Assembly: GCF_022698145.1 (NCBI RefSeq)
Contig: NZ_JALDAX010000002.1
Coordinates: forward strand, 496,001 to 560,000
Reading direction: 5' to 3'
DNA length: 64,000 nt
Source of the DNA: Streptomyces spinosisporus
GTDB taxonomy: Bacteria; Actinomycetota; Actinomycetes; Streptomycetales; Streptomycetaceae
Positions 56,145 to 64,000 of this stretch are shown here, piece by piece. Positions within the stretch are counted from its first letter, which is position 1. Each line of letters starts with the position of its first letter. Made by a program: the position numbers and the translations under genes. Under the pieces are notes generated by a model. It made no database searches. It had not been told where the DNA came from and saw only the letters and a list, made by a program, of their open reading frames with translations.

Positions 56145-57673
56145 CACGCACCACTTCCCATCAGGTCCACGGCCCTCTCCCCGACCATCAGCACTCCGAT
56201 CATCGGGTTCACGGCGGTCATCGTCGGGAACACGGAGGCATCGGCGATGCGGATGCCGCTCAGACCGCGGATCCTCAAGCTCGGGTCCACGACCGCCCGC
56301 GGGTCGTCCGCCGCGCCCATACGGCAGGTGCCCGCCGGGTGGTACACGGTGTGCGCGACCTTGCGGGCGTACTCGCTCAGTTCCTCGTCGCTCGTGACGT
56401 GCGGCCCGGGGGCCACCTCGCGCTTGAGCCAGCCGGCCAGCGGTTCGGTCTTCGCGATCTCGCGGGCGATACGGATGCCGTCGACGAGGGTGCGGCCGTC
56501 GTAGTCGTCCTCGTCGGTGAAGTAGCGGAAGTCCAGGGCGGGCTTAACCGACGGGTCGGCGCTCGTCAGGTACAGGCGCCCGCGGCTCTTCGGCTTCGGG
56601 ATGTTGGGGGTCATCGAGACGCCGTACGGCGGGCGCTGGTAGCCCAGGCGCTCGGGGTTGTCCGTGAAGGGGATCTGGTAGAAGTGGAACATCAGGTCCG
56701 GGCCCGCGTGTCCGGGGTCGCGGCGCACGAAGAGACCGGCGTCGCTGTCCATCGCGGAGTTCTCCGGGATCGGCCCGTGGGTCTCCCAGACGATCACCGA
56801 CTCGGGGTGGTCGAGCAGGTTCTCGCCGACGCCCGGCAGATCGTGCGCGACCGGGATGCCGAGCGCTTCGAGGTCCGCGCGCGGTCCGATGCCGGAGTGC
56901 AGCAGCAGCCGAGGCGAGTCCACGGCGCCGGCGCACAGCACGACCTCGTTGCGCGCAGTGAGGAGGATCTCCTCGCCGTCCTTGGTGCGCACATGGACGC
57001 CCTCGGCGCGGGTGCCGTTCAGCTCCAGCCGGTACGCCCAGGTCTCCAGCAGGATCGTGAGGTTGTCGCGCTCGTCCATCACGGGGTGCAGATACGCCAC
57101 CGACGCCGAGGACCGCTTGTTGTTCTCAGGGTGGTAGGCGAGGTCGAAGAACCCGGCGCCCTCGGTGAAGGGGGCGCGGTTGAAGCCCTCGACGCGGGGC
57201 ACCCCGGTCGCGTGCAGGGCCGCGTCGACGAAGTCCCGGGCGATGGCATTACGGTCCTTCTCGTCGACCGGGACGATGTTGTTGAGGAGCCGGGCGTAGT
57301 ACGCCTCCATCGGCACCGCGCCCCAGCCCTTGGCGCCGGCCTCCTCCCACTCGTCCCAGTCGGACGGCAGCGGCTTGAAGGCGATCAGCGTGTTGTGCGA
57401 GGAGCAGCCGCCGAGGACGCGGGCGCGGCTGTGCCGGATGTGGGAGTTGCCGCGCGGCTGCTCGGTGGTGGGATAGTCGTAGTCCAGTTCGCCGCCGAGG
57501 AGACCCATCCAGCGGCGCAGCGTCAGTACGTCCTCGCGGCCGACGTCGCTGGGTCCGCCCTCGACGACGGCGACGGTGACGTCCGGGTTCTCGGTCAGGC
57601 GCGAGGCGATGACGGAGCCGGCCGTGCCGCCGCCGATGACGACGTAGTCGTAGACCTGGTTGTTCTCGGGCAT
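56144..57673 (-). CDS. GMC oxidoreductase, choline dehydrogenase-like
   Basis: 509 residues, ATG 57673. FAD Rossmann motif [15 protein letters not shown] (about 12-26), GMC signature [17 protein letters not shown] (about 84-100), and C-terminal active-site [13 protein letters not shown] plus [16 protein letters not shown]. The family oxidises choline to betaine aldehyde. Between the aldehyde dehydrogenase and the transporter ATPase it completes a choline-to-betaine block. Specificity for choline is inferred from context. Confidence 0.88.
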   Translation of the reverse strand: MPENNQVYDYVVIGGGTAGSVIASRLTENPDVTVAVVEGGPSDVGREDVLTLRRWMGLLGGELDYDYPTTEQPRGNSHIRHSRARVLGGCSSHNTLIAFKPLPSDWDEWEEAGAKGWGAVPMEAYYARLLNNIVPVDEKDRNAIARDFVDAALHATGVPRVEGFNRAPFTEGAGFFDLAYHPENNKRSSASVAYLHPVMDERDNLTILLETWAYRLELNGTRAEGVHVRTKDGEEILLTARNEVVLCAGAVDSPRLLLHSGIGPRADLEALGIPVAHDLPGVGENLLDHPESVIVWETHGPIPENSAMDSDAGLFVRRDPGHAGPDLMFHFYQIPFTDNPERLGYQRPPYGVSMTPNIPKPKSRGRLYLTSADPSVKPALDFRYFTDEDDYDGRTLVDGIRIAREIAKTEPLAGWLKREVAPGPHVTSDEELSEYARKVAHTVYHPAGTCRMGAADDPRAVVDPSLRIRGLSGIRIADASVFPTMTAVNPMIGVLMVGERAVDLMGSGA

Positions 57674-57723
57674 GAGGGGTGGTGCTCCAAGGGGGGTGGG
57701 GGATCGGTCGGGGGCGGTGCGGC

Positions 57724-59253
57724 TCAGCCCGCGAACCACCGCACCGGCTTCGGCGCGAGGTTCTGGTAGACGTGCTTGGTCTCGCGGTATTCGGCCAGTC
57801 CGGCGGGGCCGAGTTCGCGGCCCGTGCCGCTCTTGCCGAAGCCGCCCCACTCCGCCTGCGGAAGGTAGGGGTGGAAGTCGTTGATCCAGACGGTGCCGTG
57901 GCGCAGCCGGGCCGCGACCCGGCGGGCGCGGCCGGCGTCGGAGGTCCACACGGCGCCGGCGAGCCCGTACTCGGTGTCGTTGGCGAGGGCGACCGCCTCG
58001 TCCTCGGTGCGGAAGGTCTCGACGGTGAGGACGGGTCCGAAGACCTCCTCGCGTACGACGCGCATCTCGCGGTGGCACTGGTCGAGGACGGTCGGCTCGT
58101 AGAAGTAGCCGCCCTCGGGCCGCTCGGGCGCGGGGTCCGGGCGGCGGCCGCCGGTGCGCAGCACCGCGCCCTCCTCCAGCGCGGAGGCGACGTAGGACTC
58201 GACCTTGGCGCGCTGCTGCTCGGAGACCAGCGGCCCGCACTCGACGCCGTCCTCGCTGCCGCGGCCGAGGCGGATGCGGCTCGCCCGCAGGGCGAGTTCG
58301 GCGACGAAGCGCTCGCGCAGGGACTCCTCGACGATGAGCCGGGCGCCGGCCGAGCAGACCTGGCCGCTGTGGATGAAGGCGGCGTTCAGTGCCTGGTCGA
58401 CGGCGGTGTCGAAGTCCTCGTCGGTGGCGCAGGAGTCGGCGAAGACGACATTGGGGTTCTTGCCGCCGAGTTCGAGGGCGACCTTCTTCACCGAGGGGGC
58501 CGCGGCCTGGGCGACCTTGGTGCCGCTGACCAGGCCGCCGGTGAAGGAGACCAGGTCGACGTCCGGGTGCTCGGCGAGCCGGGCGCCGACCGAGTGGCCG
58601 GGGCCGGTGACGATGCCCGCGACACCGGCGGGCAGCCCGGCCTCGTGGAGCAGGTCGATCAGGGCGATCGTGGTCAGCGGGGTGATCTCGCTCGGCTTGA
58701 TGACGAAGGTGTTGCCGGCCGCGAGGGCGGGGGCGATCTTCCAGCTGGCCTGCAGCAGCGGGTAGTTCCAGGGCGTGATCAGCGCGCAGACGCCGACGGG
58801 CTCGTGCACGACGACGCTGTGGATGTCGGGCGAGCCCGCGTCGACGACGCGGCCGGGGGCCTCGCCGGCGACCAGGTCGGCGAAGTAGCGGAAGGCGTCG
58901 GCGACACAGTCGATGTCGACCCGGCCCTCCTCGACGGTCTTGCCGGCGTCGCGGCTCTCCAGCCGGCCGAGCCGCTCGCGGTCGCGGACCAGCAGGTCGG
59001 CGACGCGGCGAAGAACGGCGGCGCGCTCGGCGACGGGGGTGTGGGGCCATGCGCCGTCGTCGAAGGCGCGGCGGGCGGCCGCGACCGCCAGGTCCGTGTC
59101 CTTCTCGTCACCCTCCGCGACCAGAGCGAAGGGCTGTCCGTCCGCCGGGTCGAGAATCTCGCGCGTGGCGCCGGAGACGGCTTCCCGCCACTGGCCTGCC
59201 ACGTGGATGGTCGCCTGCGCGTCCAGCCCCTGGGTCTGCGCTCTGTCCGCCAT
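57724..59253 (-). CDS. betB: Betaine-aldehyde dehydrogenase-like aldehyde dehydrogenase
   Basis: 509 residues from ATG 59253. The frame stays open to 60324 but that DNA encodes the divergent gene. Catalytic Cys300 (SGQVCSAG) and general base Glu261 (LELGGKNP), plus NAD-binding PWNYPLLQASWKIAPALAAGNT and FTGG. Oxidises betaine aldehyde to glycine betaine, the osmoprotectant. First gene of the five-gene operon; two palindromes lie upstream. Confidence 0.87.
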   Translation of the reverse strand: MADRAQTQGLDAQATIHVAGQWREAVSGATREILDPADGQPFALVAEGDEKDTDLAVAAARRAFDDGAWPHTPVAERAAVLRRVADLLVRDRERLGRLESRDAGKTVEEGRVDIDCVADAFRYFADLVAGEAPGRVVDAGSPDIHSVVVHEPVGVCALITPWNYPLLQASWKIAPALAAGNTFVIKPSEITPLTTIALIDLLHEAGLPAGVAGIVTGPGHSVGARLAEHPDVDLVSFTGGLVSGTKVAQAAAPSVKKVALELGGKNPNVVFADSCATDEDFDTAVDQALNAAFIHSGQVCSAGARLIVEESLRERFVAELALRASRIRLGRGSEDGVECGPLVSEQQRAKVESYVASALEEGAVLRTGGRRPDPAPERPEGGYFYEPTVLDQCHREMRVVREEVFGPVLTVETFRTEDEAVALANDTEYGLAGAVWTSDAGRARRVAARLRHGTVWINDFHPYLPQAEWGGFGKSGTGRELGPAGLAEYRETKHVYQNLAPKPVRWFAG

Positions 59254-59290
59254 GTTCCGTGTTGCCTTCCGTTCCTGTTCAGCATCCCTG

Positions 59291-59308
59291 GGTGACACAC
59301 GTGTCACC
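59291..59308. promoter_or_regulatory. Perfect 8-bp dyad upstream of the bet operon
   Basis: GGTGACAC (59291-59298), AC, GTGTCACC (59301-59308). It lies 38-55 bp upstream of the betB ATG on the minus strand, where an operator would sit. The half-site CACGTGTCAC is also present at 53152-53161 near the binding-protein gene start. Confidence 0.6.
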
Positions 59309-59427
59309 CACGAGGATCGTGAGCGCCTGCCCCCGGCCCTCGGATCCATGCGGATCGGGGGCCGAAAGTGCGCTGCGTCACGGAAGAACGTGCTGGTACG
59401 GGTAACCCGATGGACTCGCTTCAATCG

Positions 59428-59443
59428 TTTGACTAAAGTCAAA
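59428..59443. promoter_or_regulatory. Perfect palindrome at the MarR-GNAT start
   Basis: TTTGACTAAAGTCAAA (16 bp, perfect) ends 6 bp before the ATG of the regulator. TAAAGT inside it can act as a -10, which would make the mRNA nearly leaderless. A self-repression site is likely. Confidence 0.6.
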
Positions 59444-59448
59444 GAACT

Positions 59449-60357
59449 ATGGAGCCAGGACATGCGCACCCGGTGGCGAGGGAGCAGGTGCGGGCCCTTC
59501 GCCGGTTCAACCGCTACTTCACGCGCCGTATCGGCGTACTGGACGACCACTACCTCGGCCAGGACCGCCCGCTCGGCGAGGCGCGACTGCTGTTCGAGAT
59601 CGGCGACGGTGTCTCGCTGCGCGAGCTCAGGAGCCGGCTCGGGCTGGACGCCGGGTATCTGAGCCGGATGACCAAGGCGCTGCAGTCGCAGGGCATGGTC
59701 CGGGTGCGGGTGCACCCGGCCGACAACCGGCTGCGGACGATCGAGCTCACGCCGGCCGGCCGCGCCGAGGTGGACGAGCAGAACCGCCGCGCCGACGCGC
59801 TCGCCGAGGGCCTGCTCGACGCCCTCGACGCCGACCGGCGCGCCCAGCTGATCGAGGCGATGGCCACCTCGCAGCGGCTGCTGCGACTGGCCGCGATCAC
59901 GGTCGAGCTCGTCGACGGCGCCGCACCCGACGCCCGCGCCTGCCTGGACGCCTACGCCGCCGACATCGACGCCCGCTTCCCGGAGGGCTTCGACACGTCC
60001 GACCTGGTGAAGCCGGAGGAGGTGTCGGGGGACGCGGGCGCGTTCTTCGTCGCCTACGAGGAGGGCCGCCCGGTGGGCTGCGGCGCACTGCGCCGGCTGG
60101 AGCCGGGCGTCGGCGAGATCCGCCACGTCTGGGTGCACCACGAGGCCCGCCGCCTGGGCCTGGCCCGCCGCATCCTCACCGAGCTGGAGCGTGCGGCGAC
60201 CGACCACGGCATGAAGGTCGTACGCCTGGACACGCACCGCACCCTCACCGAGGCCCAGGCCATGTACCGCGCGTCCGGCTACACCGAGATCCCGGCGTAC
60301 GTCGACCACGTCTACGCCCACCACTGGTTCGAGAAACGGCTTCAGCCGGGCGGCTGA
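59449..60357 (+). CDS. MarR-family regulator fused to GNAT acetyltransferase
   Basis: 302 residues, ATG 59449, no ribosome site, so probably leaderless. N-terminal winged-helix MarR domain (LRELRSRLGLDAGYLSRMTKALQSQGMVRV, about 48-77, then the wing RVHPADNRLRTIELTPAGR); C-terminal GNAT domain from about 160, with IRHVWVHHEARRLGLARRILTELE (acetyl-CoA loop R-R-x-G-x-A) and a conserved Tyr/Glu-rich end. Divergent from betB and likely its regulator. The fusion is known in Streptomyces; the role of the acetyltransferase half is unknown. Confidence 0.88.
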   Translation: MEPGHAHPVAREQVRALRRFNRYFTRRIGVLDDHYLGQDRPLGEARLLFEIGDGVSLRELRSRLGLDAGYLSRMTKALQSQGMVRVRVHPADNRLRTIELTPAGRAEVDEQNRRADALAEGLLDALDADRRAQLIEAMATSQRLLRLAAITVELVDGAAPDARACLDAYAADIDARFPEGFDTSDLVKPEEVSGDAGAFFVAYEEGRPVGCGALRRLEPGVGEIRHVWVHHEARRLGLARRILTELERAATDHGMKVVRLDTHRTLTEAQAMYRASGYTEIPAYVDHVYAHHWFEKRLQPGG

Positions 60358-61346
60358 CGCGCCCCCTCACCCAGCACCCCCTCACCCAGCACTCCCTCCC
60401 CCAGCACTCCCTCGTCGGGCCACTCGGCCAACAACTCCCGGACCACCCCCCTGAGCCAGGCATGCGCAGGATCGGCGTCATGCCGTGGATGCCAGGCAAG
60501 CCCCACCTCCAGGGGCGGCAGCCGCAGCGGCACCTCGTAGACGGCCAGCCCCAGTGCGGTCACCAACGGCAGCGCCCAGGAGGTGATCAACCCGGTCAGA
60601 TCGGTGTCCCGCAGGACGAACAGGGAGGCCGGGAAGGTGCCCACGGTCCCGACCACCCGGCGCTTCAGCCCCAGTTCGGCAAGCGCGGCGTCCACCGGGC
60701 CGTGCAGCCGTCCGCGCCGGGACACGATCAGATGATCCACCTCGGAGGCGAACCGCTCGGCCGTCAACTCGCCCTCCAGCAGCGGGTGTCCGGCCCGTAC
60801 GGCCGCCAGCATCCGGTCCTCGCGCAGGGTCTCCACATGCACCTCGGGCGCCGCGGTGTCGACGACCCCGACCTCCAGATCGGCGGTGCCCTCGCGCAGA
60901 TACGGCTCGTCCGCGTGGCTCTCGGAGAGGAACCGGATCCGGATGCCGGGCGCCTCCTCGGTGGCGCGGGTGAACAGGGCGGGCGCGAGCGAGGCGGCGA
61001 CCGCGTCGCTGCCGATGATCGTGAGGGTGCGGCGCACGGTCCTGAGGTCGGCGTCCCGGCCCGGCGCGAACAGCGCCCTGGCCCGCTCCACCACCGCGCT
61101 CACCTCGGCCCGCACCGCGAGCGCGTGCGGCGTCGGCACCATCTGCCGCCCGGCGCGCACCAGGACGGGATCGCCGAGCGCCTTGCGGATCCGGCCGAGG
61201 GTGCGGCTCATCGCGGGTTCGGACAGATGCATCCGGCGGGCGGCCCCGCCCACGCTCTGTTCCTCCAGGAGCACGTCCAGGGCGACGAGCAGATTGAGGT
61301 CCAGACCGGCCGGACCGCCCGGATTCTCCGATTGCGTCACACGCAT
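60342..61346 (-). CDS. LysR-family regulator with a repeat tail
   Basis: 334 residues, ATG 61346. HTH: SVGGAARRMHLSEPAMSRTLGRIRKALGDPVLVRAGR (about 31-67). Effector domain as usual. The C-terminal 14 or so residues are a short in-frame repeat GVLGEGVLGEGVLGEG, encoded by 15-bp tandem units. Divergent from the DHA2 exporter at 61441, which it likely controls. Overlaps the MarR-GNAT 3' end by 16 bp. Confidence 0.88.
   Translation of the reverse strand: MRVTQSENPGGPAGLDLNLLVALDVLLEEQSVGGAARRMHLSEPAMSRTLGRIRKALGDPVLVRAGRQMVPTPHALAVRAEVSAVVERARALFAPGRDADLRTVRRTLTIIGSDAVAASLAPALFTRATEEAPGIRIRFLSESHADEPYLREGTADLEVGVVDTAAPEVHVETLREDRMLAAVRAGHPLLEGELTAERFASEVDHLIVSRRGRLHGPVDAALAELGLKRRVVGTVGTFPASLFVLRDTDLTGLITSWALPLVTALGLAVYEVPLRLPPLEVGLAWHPRHDADPAHAWLRGVVRELLAEWPDEGVLGEGVLGEGVLGEGARQPPG
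60364..60408. repeat. Three 15-bp tandem units inside the LysR 3' end
   Basis: Three units of CCCTCACCCAGCACC type (60364-60378, 60379-60393, 60394-60408) encode the GVLGE repeat at the C-terminus of the LysR protein. Copy number could vary without a frameshift. Confidence 0.8.
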
Positions 61347-61440
61347 CGATCCCTTGCAAAGGTTGCACTGGAGTGCAGGACAGTGCCGAGCCTACGGTGA
61401 CAGGGCATCCCGCACCAGCCCGAGCTCCCGAGGAGGAGCC

Positions 61441-62844
61441 TTGCCCCCGCACGCCCTGAAACGGTCCACACTGCTGGCGATGTGCGCCTGCGTCCTGGTC
61501 GCCCAGAGCATGGTCGCCGCCATCAACCTCCTGATCCCGCAGCTGAGTTCGTCCTCCCTGCACCCCTCGCACACCGAGCTGCTGTGGACGGTCGACGCCT
61601 ACGTCATCGTCTTCGCCTCCCTGCTCATCCCGGCCGGCGCCTTCGGCGACCGGTACGGCCGCAAGGGCGCCCTGCTCACCGGCCTCGCCCTGTTCGCGGC
61701 GGGCGCGGCCACCAGCGCCCTCGCTCCGCAGGCGGCGGTGCTCATCGCCGGGCGGGGCCTGTCGGGCGCGGGCGCGGCCCTGATCACCCCGTCCACCCTG
61801 TCGATCCTGATGCGGCTGGCCGGTCCCGAGCGCCGGGCCCAGGTCATGGCCTCCTGGACGCTGTCGCTCGGCCTGGGCGGCATGTTCGGCAACCTGGGCG
61901 GCGGACTGGTCGGCCAGTTCCTCAGCTGGCGCGCCCTGTTCGGTGTGATGGTCCCGCTGGCCGCGCTGCTCGCCCTCGCCGTCGCGCTCACCACCCCGCG
62001 CACGGAGCGCGCCCCCGACAACCACCCCGACCCGCTCGGCACCCTGCTGCTCACCGCGGCCCTGGTCGCCCTTCTGTTCGGCATCATCGAAGGCCCGGCG
62101 TACGGCTGGGGTTCACCGCGCATCGTGGGTGTCTTCGTCGCGGGTGCGGTGCTGATGACCGCCTTCACGCTGCACGCCCTGCGCTCCCGCACCCCGCTGT
62201 TCGACCCGCGTGTCTTCAAGTCCCGCCAGATGCGCGCCACTTCACTGGGCATGGCCACCGGCTTCTTCGGCCTGTTCTCGCTCTTCTACGTCAACTCGCA
62301 GTATCTGCAGGGCGTGAAGGGCTACGGCCCGGCCGCCACCGGTGTCGCGATCCTCCCGCTGATCGTCGGCATGGCCCTGGTGCCGCGGCTGGCGGCGCGC
62401 TGGGCCTCGTATCCGCGCCCGGTCATCGGCGGCGGCCTCGCCCTGATCGGCCTGGGTCTGCTCGGCGCGTCCACGGCGGACGCGGGCACGCCCTACCCGG
62501 CGTACGCCTGCTGGCTGCTGGTCATCTCGGCCGGTACGGGCCTGTCGATGCCCGCGCTCACGCTCGGCGTGGTCACCGCGCTGCCCGCCGGGCAGGCGGG
62601 CCTGGGCTCCGGGCTCGGCACCTCGGCCCGCGAGGTCGGCGCGGCCCTCGGCATCGCCGTCACCGGCACGGTCCTGGCCGCGCACCCCGACTTCCCCCAC
62701 GGCATGGGCCCGGCACTGCGGACGGTGGCTCTGCTGGTCCTCGCGGCGACGGCGGCGGTCGTGGCCGGTTACGGCCGGCGCACGAAAACACGCACTATCG
62801 CGTTCGGCGAAGAACGCGTACTATCGCGTTCGGCAAGGTCATGA
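61441..62844 (+). CDS. MFS drug exporter, DHA2 type, TTG start
   Basis: 467 residues from TTG 61441, directly behind AGGAGGAG (61431-61438), which decides this start. Motifs: LLWTVDAYVIVFASLLIPAGAFGDRYGRKGALL (motif A), GLGGMFGNLGGGLVGQFLSWRALF (motif C-like). About 14 TM segments. Probably exports a drug or metabolite under the divergent LysR. Its last residues coincide with two direct repeats of a 15-bp sequence. Confidence 0.87.
   Translation: MPPHALKRSTLLAMCACVLVAQSMVAAINLLIPQLSSSSLHPSHTELLWTVDAYVIVFASLLIPAGAFGDRYGRKGALLTGLALFAAGAATSALAPQAAVLIAGRGLSGAGAALITPSTLSILMRLAGPERRAQVMASWTLSLGLGGMFGNLGGGLVGQFLSWRALFGVMVPLAALLALAVALTTPRTERAPDNHPDPLGTLLLTAALVALLFGIIEGPAYGWGSPRIVGVFVAGAVLMTAFTLHALRSRTPLFDPRVFKSRQMRATSLGMATGFFGLFSLFYVNSQYLQGVKGYGPAATGVAILPLIVGMALVPRLAARWASYPRPVIGGGLALIGLGLLGASTADAGTPYPAYACWLLVISAGTGLSMPALTLGVVTALPAGQAGLGSGLGTSAREVGAALGIAVTGTVLAAHPDFPHGMGPALRTVALLVLAATAAVVAGYGRRTKTRTIAFGEERVLSRSARS
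62794..62834. promoter_or_regulatory. Direct repeat upstream of the siderophore-interacting gene
   Basis: ACTATCGCGTTCGGC occurs at 62794-62808 and again at 62820-62834, 26 bp apart, in the end of the exporter gene and 56 bp before the next start. With 26 bp between copies (about 2.5 turns) it could be a regulator-binding site. Not a known iron-box sequence. Confidence 0.4.
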
Positions 62845-62889
62845 CCCCCAACTCCCCTTGCCCGCCTGCACGTTCCGAGGAGCCGCCCC

Positions 62890-63579
62890 ATGCCCGCGCT
62901 GCTCTCCCCGGTCCTGGACCTGCTGACGCTCCAGGGCACGATCACCGAGACCGAAGCGGTCGCCGCCCGCATCCGCCGTCTGCGCATCGAGGGCGAGGCC
63001 CTGTCCGCGCTGTCCGTCCTGCCGGGCCAGCAGGTGCGGGTCATGGTCGGCGGCGGTCTGACCCTGCGCACGTACTCGATCTGGCGCTACGACCCGGCCG
63101 GAGCCGTCGAGTTGTGCGTGCTGGACCACTCCGCGGGCGGGCCCGGGGCGCGGTGGGGGCACGGCGCCGCGGTGGGTGACCGGGTCCGGCTGCGCAAGCC
63201 GGAGGGGACGTTCGTGCTGCGGCCCGACGCCGCCCACCATGTTTTCGTAGGCGACGAGACGGCGTCCGTGGCCTTCGGCGCGATGCTCGCCGCGCTGCCC
63301 GAGGACGCGCGGATCTCCGGCTGTGTGCAGACCGAGACGGCGGCCGACCGGCTGCGTCTCCCGCACGGCGACCGCCTCGACTGGTCGCTGCGCGCGGACG
63401 GTTCACTCGCCGACGCCGTACGGCACCTGGCCCCCGCACCGGGCGGGATCGCCTACGTCGCCGGGGAGGCACGCACGGTGCAGCAGGTGCGGCAGGTGCT
63501 GGTCCGGGAGGCGGGCTGGGACCGCAGGTCCGTGCTCACCAAGCCGTTCTGGGCACCGGGCAAGCGCGGCATGGAGTAA
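62890..63579 (+). CDS. Siderophore-interacting FAD-binding reductase-like protein
   Basis: 229 residues, ATG 62890 with GAGGAG upstream. The FAD-binding motif RTYSIWRYD (about 59-67, R-x-Y-[ST]) and the SIP NAD-binding half with HHVFVGDETASVAFGAMLAALPE (about 117-139) and VAGEA are clear. The family removes iron from ferric siderophores by reduction in the cytoplasm. The end WAPGKRGME lacks the extended SIP tail. Iron control not evident here. Confidence 0.83.
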   Translation: MPALLSPVLDLLTLQGTITETEAVAARIRRLRIEGEALSALSVLPGQQVRVMVGGGLTLRTYSIWRYDPAGAVELCVLDHSAGGPGARWGHGAAVGDRVRLRKPEGTFVLRPDAAHHVFVGDETASVAFGAMLAALPEDARISGCVQTETAADRLRLPHGDRLDWSLRADGSLADAVRHLAPAPGGIAYVAGEARTVQQVRQVLVREAGWDRRSVLTKPFWAPGKRGME

Positions 63580-63590
63580 GGGAGCAGCAG

Positions 63591-64000
63591 TTAGCCGCAC
63601 TGCGCGCCGGTCGGGCAGAAGGAGCGCACCGCCGTCGCGAGCGGCTCGCGCACCTGCTCCGCGTCCGCGCCCGCGGGTCCGCTGGAGCGGATCGCGTACA
63701 GCGTGCCGTCGGCGGCCCGGAAGCGGTGGTCGATGACCTGGCGGGGGCCTTCCGCGCCCTTCTCGGTGGAGTCGTAGCGGTAGAACAGTTCGGCCCAGGT
63801 GTCGCCGCGGTCGCGTTCGAGGACCTGGAAGCCGGGGAGCTTCCGGAAGCCGAACCCGGAGTCGGTCTCGGCCAGGGTCAGGGACTCGTAGGGAGTCGCC
63901 TCGGTGACCTCGAAGATCTGCAGCTGACGGCCGCCGGACGGGGCGTCGTAGTAGACGACGGGGGCCAGCTTGCCCTGCTGCTGGCGGCGGGACCAGCCCT
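63591..64000 (-). CDS. C-terminal part of an unrecognised, probably secreted or membrane-linked protein
   Basis: The frame ends at TAA 63591-63593 (revcomp) and stays open to the window edge, about 136 residues. Visible: VVYYDAPSGGRQLQIFEVTEATPYESLTL, FQVLERDRGDTWAELFYRYD, HRFRAADGTLYAIRSSGPA, then FCPTGAQCG with two Cys at the end. The Trp/Tyr-rich beta pattern ending in an aligned ADG.LYAIR resembles the extracellular end of many Streptomyces Ser/Thr kinases and related proteins, but no kinase domain lies in the window. Confidence 0.6.
   Translation of the reverse strand, partial: GWSRRQQQGKLAPVVYYDAPSGGRQLQIFEVTEATPYESLTLAETDSGFGFRKLPGFQVLERDRGDTWAELFYRYDSTEKGAEGPRQVIDHRFRAADGTLYAIRSSGPAGADAEQVREPLATAVRSFCPTGAQCG

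Noticed and set aside
59254..60324. Upstream extension of the betaine-aldehyde dehydrogenase frame
   Set aside because: Antisense to the MarR-GNAT gene and crosses the promoter palindromes; the conserved protein begins at ATG 59253.

Overview
The window is a high-GC actinomycete chromosome segment, almost certainly Streptomyces. GC is strongly biased to third codon positions, GTG and TTG starts are frequent, and a sdhCDAB operon, a 79-residue membrane protein of the SCO4848 type, long-form glyA, trpS and several ECF sigma genes are all present. From memory (not checked by alignment) the order glyA, trpS, D-Ala-D-Ala carboxypeptidase, SCO4848-like, metallophosphoesterase, sdh, GH20 resembles the SCO48xx core region of S. 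coelicolor read backwards, so most of the window looks like core chromosome with small accessory insertions.

Layout. 0-7 kb: the end of a probable glycosyltransferase and a polysialyltransferase-like gene; a TetR/FAD-monooxygenase divergent pair with two identical operators; a Uma2 nuclease-like gene; a methylmalonyl-CoA-mutase-type catalytic subunit without its B12 domain; an L,D-transpeptidase. 7-15 kb: two paralogous ECF sigma plus single-TM Cys-pair protein modules, separated by about 4 kb of accessory DNA (an AAA ATPase/nuclease-like gene between 28-bp perfect direct repeats, a DoxX-like/SDR operon and its TetR). 15-21 kb: a 14-TM drug exporter, small uncharacterised proteins, a secreted beta-N-acetylhexosaminidase and a degenerate OHCU-decarboxylase-like protein. 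21.6-25.1 kb: succinate dehydrogenase sdhCDAB with a strong terminator. 25.2-27.1 kb: a noticeably AT-richer patch with three unrecognised genes, two of them membrane proteins.

27-39 kb: a VOC protein; an autoregulated membrane protein/DCC/TetR operon with twin palindromes; an MMPL exporter with an added C-terminal beta-sandwich domain next to an OmpR-type two-component system; an RsbW-like kinase; a cell-envelope set (metallophosphoesterase, SCO4848-like, D,D-carboxypeptidase, BrkB/YihY, DprE2-like SDR). 39-49 kb: a 2'-5' RNA ligase-like protein; trpS; a third ECF sigma operon with a TM protein and two tandem secreted paralogues; glyA; a YgiC/YgiB-like pair; an EamA-type transporter followed by a decayed copy of its own 3' end.

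49-60 kb: a MocR-type regulator divergent from two tandem AhpD/CMD proteins and a PEP-mutase-like lyase; then a glycine-betaine/choline block (BADH, GMC choline dehydrogenase-like, ABC ATPase, fused permease, lipoprotein binding protein) with a divergent MarR-GNAT regulator. The block couples osmoprotectant uptake with choline-to-betaine oxidation, and two palindromes in the shared promoter region are good operator candidates. 60-64 kb: LysR, a divergent DHA2 exporter starting at TTG, a siderophore-interacting FAD protein and the end of a secreted or membrane protein. No tRNA, rRNA, CRISPR array, integrase or transposase was seen. The items most worth following up are the duplicated sigma/Cys-pair modules with an overlapping 47-residue small ORF, the direct-repeat-flanked ATPase gene, and the AT-rich membrane-protein patch behind sdh.
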